Part shown: positions 10,503 through 21,600 of the stretch, in pieces
Layout: every line of letters begins with the position of its first letter
Numbering within the stretch: position 1 is the stretch's first letter
NCBI RefSeq assembly: GCF_900496995.4
Contig: NC_044010.1
Location: 2,356,001 to 2,420,000 of the forward strand
Source of the DNA: Aquila chrysaetos chrysaetos
Lineage: Eukaryota > Chordata > Aves > Accipitriformes > Accipitridae
DNA: 64,000 bases
Direction: 5' to 3'
Translations under genes and position numbers: made by a program
Notes under the pieces: generated by a model
Database searches by the model: none
Seen by the model: only the letters and a program-made list of their open reading frames with translations
Told to the model about the DNA's origin: nothing

Positions 10503-11170
10503 TGGTACCGAAAAGCCGGTCGAAGAATCTCTCTGAGGCTCGTTTTGGGGTTTTAGAAAGCGGGCGTTCTTCATTGCGGTGCTGGGTGTGCGGGGGATAA
10601 TTCCGCCTAGCGTGCATGCCACAGCTTTAGCACAAACAGGTTATATAGAATAACTAATTGCATATTAATCAGATTAGCATACATCTACATAAAAACGATT
10701 ATAACTGATTATCACAGTACTGCCTGCATCCGATCCTGCGCAGCGCAGGATCCATGTGAGTCGAAGGGCTGCTTTTGCGACCACCGACCCATTGGAAGTT
10801 CTTGTTGGCTGTCCTTGAAGTCTTTATTCTTGTCCTTGTTCTTTGATCTTGAAGCTTAACGTGGTTCCAGTCACATGTGGTCAGTTTCAACGTTGTTCTC
10901 ACCTAGGGTACAGGAACATCTAGTCATAAGAGCAAAGAACTCCAAAACTTATGAATAATTACCAGTTAATCACTTGACTACACTTTTGTAATTATCTCCC
11001 TGGTTACCCCTTGTCTATTGTTTCAGCCATAATGTTAATATATGATCATTTATCAAATCTCACTTACACAGTCATCTAGCAGCAAACCAGTTTTCATAGA
11101 AGGTACAAAATATTAAAACCATAAACGTTTGAACAAACCACATGAAATGTATGGACATATGCTATCAACA
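10503..11170 (-). mobile_element. LTR-like repeat, right inverted copy (solo LTR candidate)
   Basis: The reverse complement of 8953-9604. From about 10510 to about 10950 it is nearly identical to the left copy (about 6 differences in about 430 bp, three of them CG-to-CA type). From about 10950 to 11170 it is clearly homologous but much more diverged. In minus orientation it begins TGTTGATAGC at 11170, has a TATA-like box at 10641-10647 and the AATGAA motif at 10570-10575. It shares no extra flanking homology with the left copy. No target-site duplication was resolved, so the left end is approximate. Confidence 0.75.
10641..10647 (-). promoter_or_regulatory. TATA-like box of right LTR-like repeat
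   Basis: TATATAA on the minus strand, in the same place in the element as the left copy. It points leftward, into GDAP2 exon 1 and the shared promoter. Function is unknown. Confidence 0.4.
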
Positions 11171-12406
11171 CCGTTGTAGATGAGCTTTTGGTTGGAGCCA
11201 GTCTGACCGCTCTTACCTTCTTGTTCAGTGCCTTTCTCCCAGCTCTTCACGGCAAAAAAAAAATCTTATTTAGATGCTCTTACAGCTATCTTTGTCCTAG
11301 TGTCAGCCTTTGTTATCCCTCAGTTTGAATTTGGATGTTTGGTTGTTTTGGTTTGGGGTTTCTTTTTTAATGAATATACTTCACAATTCACGTTCCAGAA
11401 TTGCCACTTGTGGGTGCTATCTTTTCAAAATTATTATCGGTTACGAACCTGTGAAAAAGGTTAAATAGTAGGTGTGTATGTGGCAAACTGAAGTTACTTA
11501 TGTGAGTGTGTTTGTGCTAGCTTAATTCACTAGTATGGTTTAGTAGTTACAGTGAAAACGTGGTAGACTAGGTGTTATGTGCTGGCAATTGAACAGTGTT
11601 TCGGCGAGTTTGAGTCTTAATCTAGCAATGAGTGTCACCTCAGCCTTTTAAAACAAAATAAGAAAAAAGTCAGATGGCAGAGTTCAGCCTGCAAGTTCGT
11701 TGGGGCAGCATTCAAATTTACAACTTTGCTCCATTTCTTGCAAAACCTATTTGGGTGAAGGAGTTTTGTGCCTATGTGCATGACTGTAAGAACTAAGCAA
11801 CTGTAAGTCTTATTTGCAGTGCTTTGGAATGCACTAAACTGCAAGGGTTGTACAATTTGGGAGGAGGGAGGATGTTTTCATTGCTTTGTTTGTAAGGGCT
11901 TGTTTGCATTTAGGGTTTTTGGGGTTGTGGTGGTTTGGGAGGTTGTGTATTTTCTTTTGGGTTTTTTGTTTGTTTTTGTTTTTTTTTTTTTTTGAAGTAT
12001 GACCCAGGGCTAGACCAAAATCTCTGAAGAGATAGATTATACATACCCTGCTACAAATTTGCTTTTTTTTTTAGATAAAGAAATAATAATTTTCAGAAAG
12101 AGTAAGGTCCTTTCTACACTTGGGAATTTGTTTTCAGCATTTTTGAAATGCACAAGCCAGTTGGACCAATTTAATAGAGGAGGTGTTTTCATCTTGCACT
12201 ATTGGAAAAGGTTTGTCTTACTGCAAGTATTTGCATTGCCTTTTTGCATACAGATAATAAAACAGAATGGGAGCGATTGAGTTGGAAATCTGTTTTTCTG
12301 TTTTCTGGTACCTGTAATTGCATTGGGCTCTTGTGAAAGGTCTGGCTCTCCAGGAATCCCTTTTGGTGAACAGCTGGTGACCTGGTTTGATTTTCTTCCT
12401 TTAAAG

Positions 12407-12477
12407 CACCTGGAAGACTCCAGTGAGAATTGGAGTGTGACAAGTTAGCAGAGGAAAGGAGTTGTTGTTTCCATTCC
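12407..12477 (+). other. GDAP2: GDAP2 5' UTR part of exon 2 (acceptor approximate)
   Basis: The pyrimidine-rich stretch and AAAG at 12391-12406 form a plausible acceptor. The in-frame TGA at 12424-12426 marks this as untranslated. An alternative acceptor further upstream is possible. Confidence 0.45.
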
Positions 12478-12653
12478 ATGGATCCCTTGGGTGCTCCTTC
12501 CCAATTTGTGGATGTTGACAGTCTGCCAGGCTGGACTGATGCCTATGAGGCTAAGCAGCTGGACCCTCACCAAAATCCTGTTGAAAAAGCTCAAGATGAT
12601 GTTAGATCACCTTTTCCCTACAGGAAAGACATCAATGCGAAAATAATCTTATG
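12478..12653 (+). CDS. GDAP2: GDAP2 coding exon 1
   Basis: Residues 1-59, MDPLGAPSQFVDVDSLPGW to RKDINAKIILW; the last codon is split (TG|G). The donor is ATG|GTAAGT. Residues 20-45 look like the variable N-terminal linker of the family. Confidence 0.96.
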
Positions 12654-15600
12654 GTAAGTTGCATATGGCTCTGGTGTGTTTGCCATCTCTTCTCCATTTA
12701 TTGCGGGATCCAATTGCCTCGTATAAATAACAATCACTGCTATAGAATAAAGCCTTCAAGCCCTCTTTTCTTGAATCAAACATTACAGGTCTGGGAAGAA
12801 AGTAATCTTTTTGTTCACTGTAAATCTGCAAGTCTGAGATTTGCTCCACTATAGGTTGTAATTTGCATGTTCATAGACATTCCTCGATGCAACTGACTGG
12901 AGCTGCACTTCCTACTGTCATACTGTATGCTTAACATCAAAACCTAATTGGGCACTTTGATAAAAGTTTTTTTTAATTTTTAAAAAACATACTTGCTGTC
13001 TACTAGGTTTTTTTCTTTCTTTGCTGGCTTTATTCTGCTTTCACTTTTCTGGTTTTGATCAGTATTTCTTTCTTTCATGTGGTTCTAGTGGCTTGCTTTG
13101 GGCTTCCCCTCCCCCCCCATATTGTGTGTTCTGTCTCCATGTTCTTCTGCCAAAATCTATTGATAAAGTACAGTGTGCTGAGGTGAACTTACTCCATCAG
13201 TTTTTCTTTCCTGTAACTCAGATACTTGAACCTGCTCTCTAGATGAGTAACTCTTTGTTAATCAATGTGAAGAGAGAAGCATTTCTCAGGGACACAGATT
13301 CAGGGATCAGCCTGAACGTCTTTCTGGTTAATACATGAAGGAAATAGGACTGTTTATGGATTTCCTGAACCTGATTAATTAAAGAGAGAGAGAAGTAAAA
13401 GGTTAAACATCTCTTTATGACTTGGGCTCGGGTGTAATAAATGTGTGCAATTTCAACTGTTACTTGAATCTCTCCCTGTGCGTGGGAATCTTTATTTCCC
13501 TTCCTATGCTCTTTGATCCCAAAATCTCTAATGGCTGCTGCTATGACAAAAAGCAGGTCAGAGTTCTGCTACTCCATTGTCTCTTATGCATCTCTGCTTT
13601 GTTTATCTTCTGCATGTCTGATCCTTGAACAGCAGAATGAACATGATCAAATTGCGGGTTCACAATTTTGGAACAAAAGCAATGAAAACTTGTCTAGCTG
13701 CGGTGTCACTCTAGATCCTCAGTGGTCTGAGGAGGAGCAGCAGCAGTAAGGTGCCCTGAATAGCGTGTATGCAAACTGAAAAAAGTACATTGAAAAAATT
13801 GTTGAAGTTTTGAAAGTAGTATACCACAAGGACTGTCCTCTTGTCTCCAAGAGAGAATACATGGTGTTTTGGAACACGTTACGCTCTATCAGTTTAGCAT
13901 GCTGCTTCGCATGTTCTGCTAGTTAAACTGCCCTACATACAACTACAATGCTGTCTTTTTTACATCACTAAGTTACCGTTGAGGCTGGGAGTTTTTGAGG
14001 AAATGATGGGTTGCATGCAATCTTTTTCATCAGTTAGAGGCAAAGGATGATTCTGCATGGTGAGCATGTCAGGGTACACTGCGCTATGTGGGCACTGGAG
14101 TACTGTTAATGCTTTTCCTTTAACTTGGCATTTCCTTGCTTGTCAGCACTTATTTGAGAATATCCTGCTTAATTGTACATTTAGCCTGCAATAACCTGCT
14201 TCCTTGTTTCCTCAGGAAAGGAGATGTAGCGTTATTGAACTGCACAGCCATAGTAAACACCAGTAATGAGTCTCTCACTGATAAGAATCCAGTATCTGAA
14301 AGTATATTCATGCATGCTGGGCCTGACCTGAGAGATGAACTCCAGAAGCTCAAAGGTAAGTGGCTGGAGACATTTTTATCTTATTGAAATCTACGGTCCT
14401 TGCATAGTACAAAGCATTAGGATTTGGGCATAAACTAAAATCAAGGTATAGGGTTTTTTTTTCCCCTCAACATCTGGTGTTAATGTGAAATAAATAGAGG
14501 AAACAGGCACCAAACTAGCCTCTTCTCTTTTGCCATTCAGGTTACGGGTCATTGAAATCTGTGGCAGGTATTCGAGTTGCGAACCCTTACTTTGCGATAC
14601 AATAATTCCCATTGTTATCTGAAGCCTCTTAGAGTAGCTAGCTTATCAGAGCTTTTACTTGAGGGGCCAGTCTTGTACATCTTTGGATTTTTCTCTTATC
14701 CTGTTCAGTGCATATACACTGTGGAAGACGGGAACTGAAGTTCACCATTGCAGAAATTAAGTGGGTTCTAATACACACTTTGTGTATATTAATATACACA
14801 CACAGTCTTTCAGGAAACTATGACAATAACAGATGGATTGATAAAATGCTGCATGTCTAAGTAAAGTCTTAGTGACTGCTTAAATTGTTCAGTTCATTTG
14901 CCTCTTCTGCACAACAAAAGGTTTTATTAGAAAGTCACAAGACCATCCCTGATGGAAGGCCATTCTGGAAATGGATGAGATTTGCTTTACCTAGATTCTT
15001 TATTAGCAGGGTTTATGGCTGATAATGAAATTTGCAAATGCTCAACTTTATTTCCAGTCCCTGTTAGATGAAGACTTTCCATATGTTGTGTGTGAGGAAT
15101 GAAGAGTTTATAGTAATCCAAGGTTATACAGAAGTCTGATATAGTTTGCAGTTAAGAATTCACGTTTCTAGTAACTATGGTACTGAGCTGAATTTTGAGA
15201 CCCAACTGATCCCTGAGTAGGACTGCTCACTCTCTTGTGTAACAGCTCTATCTCCTTATCGTGCAGTAACAAAACGGATAGAAGAGCCATAATGTTTCTA
15301 ATACAAACCCTCAGTAGCTTAAACTACGATTGAATAGGCAGCATCTGTTTTTATAAAATAGTATTTTGCTGATTCAGCTTGCTTTTTATGAGTAACCTGG
15401 AGGTAAAACAGGAGGAAGAGTAACCATTCTGTAGGAGAGGGAAAAGTCAGTGTGTCCTTCAGCTGGAAACGACTGTTAAAATAGAGCAGATGTTACAGAA
15501 TAGTTACGACCCTGCTGTGTATGCCAGAACTTTTCTAAAATAAACTTGAGTTTCTTGTGTGCAGAGTGAGGTGGGAAGAGAGGGACGTTTCAAGGAGTCC

Positions 15601-18600
15601 TTAAAATCTGAGATCTGTCAGCTCTGTAGGAGTTATTTGTAGAAGTTCAGCTTAGCTTAAATTCCCCTCTACCATGCTGAGTTGATATGTAGTTTTTCAT
15701 TCTCTACCTTTGTGATGACACTGATGTCTTCTCTCTGTAATGCATTCTGCAGGTTCACGACTCTGTATACATGATAATTTCCTTTTAATTTTGTGACGAG
15801 CTTTTCAGAAATCAGTTCTTCTGTGACACTCTACTGGCATGTTGTGTGGGGGTGGAAAGAAAGAGCGACTGGGTTACAGTTTTGGTGCTTGTGCACCCTT
15901 AATGTGTTTGTCACTTCAGCGGAAGGGAGCTTAGTTAAGAAATTAATTTATGATTCTTTTGTCACCTCTACCTCCTTTTTGCAATCTTTCCCATTGAACT
16001 TTGAACTTTTTTTCATAGGAGAATGTTCTTGGGAAGAAGTGAAAATGTATGGTCTTTGCTCTAAAGCCGTAAAATGGGTGCAGTAGTGTTTTTTAGTTAG
16101 TTCTCTCCTGCTTTATTCCTGCTGCTTGATATATATTCATACTTCATAGAATCCAAGAAAAATCGTGATCTTAAAGCATGTGATGTGCTGACCTTTTAAA
16201 GGCCTGTGCTTTTTTTAAAGGCTCAGTTAACTTCTGCATTCCTGGGAACAGTGTGTAGTTTTGATTCACACAGAAATACTGTAGCCAAGGGCCCAGGCTT
16301 GCAAATGAAGTGCTATTGATATATGCTTGCCTATCAACACATACTTGTTGCAGGCCAATAAAGACCTTCTGTAACAGCAATGCATAGTAGTCTTCCAACT
16401 CCAGTGAGACTTTTTCTCTGCTGCACACATCATATGGAGGATTCAGACTTTCCATTTTAAACTTGGAGACAAGCTGTTCTAATGTTTGAAATCTCACCAG
16501 ATCAAAAAAATAAGGTCTTGACTTTGTTCCCAGTTTTGCCACAGACCTTGACCTGTGCAGCTCACTCTACTAGCTCACCTCATCCTGTATCTTAAAATAG
16601 GAATAATACTTGCTGCTCATCTTAGTTTTAGAAATTTTGTAGAGATTTCCAGGCAGAAGGCATTGGGAAGTACTAAGTGTGATGTAAGTGTAGTTAGAGA
16701 TTACTGATGCTACATCTGGTTGTCTGAATTTATTAGTTTCCTTACTGAATTCACAACTATGCCTCAGTCAAACTTGCTTAATTCTTTTTCACAAGATAGT
16801 TTTTCCTACTGGCCTTTGCTTGCTCTTTTCAAGTTGTGTGACTTGGATGGACCACAGAGGAAGAATAGTAACTTGATATCTGATATATTAAGTGTTTCAG
16901 TTTTAGCTTCTGCTTTTTCCATATTGTGCTTATTTAGTTGCTCTCTTGAGCTGAGGTGTCTTAGAAGATGTGCAGTAATTCAGAAGAGTACGCTTAGTTT
17001 TACCATGCTGTTATATTCCTTCTGATTAACCCAGAAGAAACAAGGTGGAGGTCTGTAGAAGCTAATGACATGTTTTATTGGATCAAAAAGTTTACAAGAT
17101 GTTGGCTTAAAGGCAACGTGTTCTTGCCATTAAAAAGACATGCTTAAAGTTTTGAGTAAGAGAGATTCGTAACCTGGAATGTCTCTTGCCATAAAATACG
17201 CTTTCATGCATGCTGGTAGCCTGCCTGAGCACCACGAGGAACAGAGTGGAGTGGGAGAGGTGAATGCTCCTATTCAGTGGGCAGCTTCATGGTTGACTTA
17301 AGCCAAGCTCCTGCAGTGCTGCTGCCAGAAGGGTGGTCACAGCCGCTTGTTCACATCTCATTCCTTTTCGTGGGCACTAGCAACCTAAAAGATCAGGTTG
17401 AAAGCTAATCCAGTGAAAATAGTAGTTTTCAGCCAGATCAGAAAGCTGAACTGCAGCTGTACAAGCAGAAGGAAGAAGGTGGAAAATACTTGTCTTTGAG
17501 GGCAGGGAAAGAGAAAGACTAGAAGTACTTCTTCAGCTGTCCAGAACTGGAACGGACTAGACTTGGGTGAAGAAGGGGAGAGTTAGCAAACTTTTCTTCC
17601 AGGTGCCGAATTAAAAACAGACTTCAAACACAGTAGCTGTTCCTGGATTTTTCATTATCACTAATGTATTGACAAACTGAAGGGAATAGAGAGGTCTACG
17701 GATGTCATCGAAGGTTCTGACAAACTGATTTCCCTTGCAAAAAATTGCAGAAATTAAGTATGAGTAACTTGCAGCGGATAACCAAAGGGCAGTCAAAACC
17801 AAAAAGAGGTAAAGATGTAAAGTATGCTGGCATGCAGTACATGATCCTAGAGTATGTAACTGGAGGGTGCTGTGAATGTAACAATTAAATGTGTTGCTTG
17901 AACTTCCTTGCCTAGAGACTAGACATCTAGTCTGTCAAGAAAGTATGATCTCCATGAGAATCATATTTCTGCCTTGTGGACATGAGGAAACTTGCAAAAC
18001 AAAGCAAGCTACCTTGTGCTGGGAGTGTAGATGAAACAAGTGCTTGATCTATTCATTTTTATAGCTTTGCCAACACTGGTGGATTTGATTAAGGAGACTT
18101 GTAGTCCTTTCATCCAAAAAGCAATCTCCCCAAACAAAGTTGTTAAATTCAGAAGGACTTTTTATTGCTGGTTGTATAGCATATTTGCGCCTCAGTTCTC
18201 TGTGCGTTGTTAAATCCTTTCTCCCTTTGGCTTTGTCTGTAGCTTATTAAGCACTGCGATTAAGACAGCATATCTAGCAATTTCTGGTTTGTCCTTCTAT
18301 GCATAAGACTTCTATGCTTTAAAATTGAGAGGAGCGAGCACAGCTCTTGCCTCCTCAACCTGACTAGGTGATACTAAGCAGCTGTTACAAGATAGAATGC
18401 CATCCTTAGTATTTGATGTCTAAAACACTGACTTCTATATATGAAGTGGAGTTGTCTGACTCCAGAGGAAGTCAAGGACTTGAATACTTTTAGCTTTCTT
18501 ATCATGACATTGACATTTATCCTTGTGGTTTGGTTTTGGTTTGGTTTTTTTTTTCAGGGTGCAGGACAGGCGAGGCTAAACTCACCAAAGGATTTAATTT

Positions 18601-21600
18601 GGCTGCACGTTTCATCATTCACACAGTGGGACCCAAATACAAAAGCCGGTATCGCACCGCAGCCGAGAGTTCTCTATACAGCTGTTACCGCAATGTCCTG
18701 CAGCTCGCAAAGTAAGCACACGACAACTTACATGAGGGTTTGCCATCCGTGGCACATCTGTTCTAGATACTCGGGTCTGCACAGAGGCCAAATGGCTGTG
18801 AATATCTTCTCATGTATAGTGGTTTTGGTTAAGGACATGAGAACATTAGCGGCTTCATGGTATACTTCATGCCTGTTATCTGTGTTGCGGTGTAGATAAA
18901 ATGTGCAGAGAGATCTGAGCTGATTCAAGTCCTGAAACAGTGTAGCTAGAGCTCTGCAGCATTCAGTTACTCAGAGGAGAAGCGGCATTGATAATTGCAT
19001 TGGGTTCTGTGCTGCGAAAAGCTTTAAATGAGCTTGCTCAAGCAGCAACTTCATGTGTCTCTGCAGCCATGTGGACATACAGCAGATCTGCCTGTGGGTA
19101 TCAGTTCATATATTTGGCCTCTCTGCCTTCATACAACAGCCATCTAAAATTCTGAGTCAGGGTGCAAGATTATTTCTAAATCCACAGTTGCTGCAGATGG
19201 GTTTGTAGTTTTTTCTCTTTCATCTGTGGCATTTTCTACTTCCTCTTAGCTAACAGGTTTTTTTTCTTTCTGTTTTTCTGTGTTCTTCCCTGTATTCTGT
19301 TATTCTCCTGTGACGGCTGTTGTAATGGTAGCAGTCACCAAAAAAAAAAAAAAAAAACTGAACCAGAGCAATGTCAGAAAATATACTTAACAATTTCTTA
19401 GGGTTGGGAAGATCAATTCTTCCAAGTCTGGACTGTGCATTACAGTGCAATAGTAACTGTTTAATATTCAAGATTACAGCTAAGCTTTCTAGTATGTGTC
19501 AGTTTTGTTCTGCCTCAGAAGTAACAAGCAAGGTCAGGCCTGGATTGAAACATGTTAAAAGCAATTTAAAAATTCTAATAATTCTGCTTACTGAATTCTG
19601 AATGCCTTTCAGTCAATCTATTCTCTAGAGTAACTTCTGATGCTTGTGAAATTGTCTACCAACTCTGAGCTTGCTCAGACTCCTCTGATGACTGTTGGCA
19701 ACACCTGTGCTTTACTCTTCTAAAAATGTGGCTCCCTGCTGGAAGCATCTTACTGATTTTAAAGTATATATCTCTCCATGCCAATGATTGTCTAATCATA
19801 CCTAGGATTGAGGAAGGCACCATGGTCTGTGTCCAGACCTCTAAAAAAACAACTGATAGGTCAGGTGGAGGAACAGGAGAATGTCTGCAATAAAGAGCAC
19901 CTTCTTTTCCCCTCCTCCTCCTCCTCCTCACTGTGAATCCTGTACTGGAAGGAAAGTATTTTGGAAAGGATTGCAGGGAGCTTGAGGGAGGAACTTTTTT
20001 CATTCAGAATATGAGAAACTGCAGGAACAACACAGCTGAGGTAGGAGGAGAAATCTGAGAGCAAACACAAGAGGAAACAGTGTGGAATCATTAATGGTTC
20101 CCTCCTCCTCTGCTTAATTGTGGTATGTATACATCTTACCAGGAAAGAATCCTGCAAAAACCTGAAAGAGGGTTTCTGCTGCATAAAGGCAGGAAAAAAA
20201 GTACTGCTGTTATCTACTGTACTGACAGACATTCGTTCTCCTCTGACCATCTATTCATCTGTTTCTTTTTTTTTTTTGATTTCAGGGAACAGGCAATGTG
20301 CTCCGTAGGATTTTGTGTCATTAACTCTCTGAAAAGATGCTACCCCTTGGAGGATGCAACCCACATAGCACTGCGTAAGTTTGTTGGAAAGTGACATAAA
20401 CTGGATGGCAGTATTCAGCAGATTGCTTGCCTCTGACAGACTGCTGTTGATATGGGAAACCTCTTTTTTTAGGGGGCTGTAGTTTCTTAGAGGCTGTAAA
20501 AAGGCAAGGCCTTCTGTGGTTGATCAGAAAATGGAGTATAAAAACAAACAATGCTTTCTCTGTTGAGAGGTCGTCAGTAAAGATCCATGGGAATCTGTGC
20601 TGGAACTTGCAGTCTTCAATATATTAGATAATAACCTGGAAAAGATGCTGAACAGTGAGGTGAGAGAGTTTGCTGGTAATAGAAAATTATTCAGAATAGC
20701 AAAGATGAGGCCTTACTGTTGAATAGCTGTAGACAGACCCTCAAGCAACAGAGTGAATTTCATCTGCCATTTTAGTGTCATCAGCATATCCAAACGTAAA
20801 GTGATATTCTTCCCCTGATGACCCACCCCTATGTGCTTCTGCTTTCACATGCAAAATGGTGGGCTAATCCTAGGTAGCAGAATCTTGATATTATAGTAGT
20901 TCCATGGAAACAACAGCTCACTGGAGTTCAAAACAAGCAGCTGACTAAGACACAACAAAATTAAGAATGTTGTACTCTAAATCTGTTTTTTGTCCACCCT
21001 TTAAAGCTGCACATTCAAAAAAAAAAAAATGTAGTAGAACTGGAAGTTGGAGGTCAACAAGAATAAGGAAAGGCAAGAAATAGCTAAGTAAGCTAAAGTC
21101 TTTTTCAGACTGGAATATGCTGAACTTGAAAGGAAGTGTGATAGATGTCTATGAACTCATGAGTGGCATGGAAATGGTGAATAGGAATCAGCTGTCCACT
21201 GTCTCCCAAAATAAGAACCTTCAAACAATGCTAGTATCAATCAGGTTCAGAACAAACAAGGGGAAATGGTTCTTATGCTTACACTATTTGTTTTATGGAA
21301 CTTCTTACCAAAAAGCATTGTAGATGTTAAAAGTTTTCAAACTTGTTTGGGTTCAAGAGGAAGCTATATTAAAGAAAAAAATGAAGGCTACTAAAAACAA
21401 ATCAGAAAATTTCCTAGGCTGAAAATACTTAAAGAATAGAAAAGTCGTCAGAGAAGAGTATTATATACTTGCCTCCTTCTTACTTTTCCCTATTTTTTAG
21501 ACTTTTTCATTTCTATTGGCCTGCTCCTGTCTGCTTTCCACCACCACCACCCAGTCCCTGGACCTTCCTGCATGGTAGTCCTGCTCAATAGGAAAGTTGT

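Larger units (their letters stand above)
10095..12406 (+). other. GDAP2: GDAP2 intron 1
   Basis: The first 300 bp are still GC-rich and contain two long G runs (10314-10328, 10390-10402). The right inverted LTR-like copy occupies about 10503-11170. The rest is AT- and T-rich with no gene I can support. Confidence 0.6.

Noticed and set aside
16171-16542. 123-codon minus-strand frame in GDAP2 intron 3
   Set aside because: Antisense to an intron. Composition is not clearly coding and no family is recognised.
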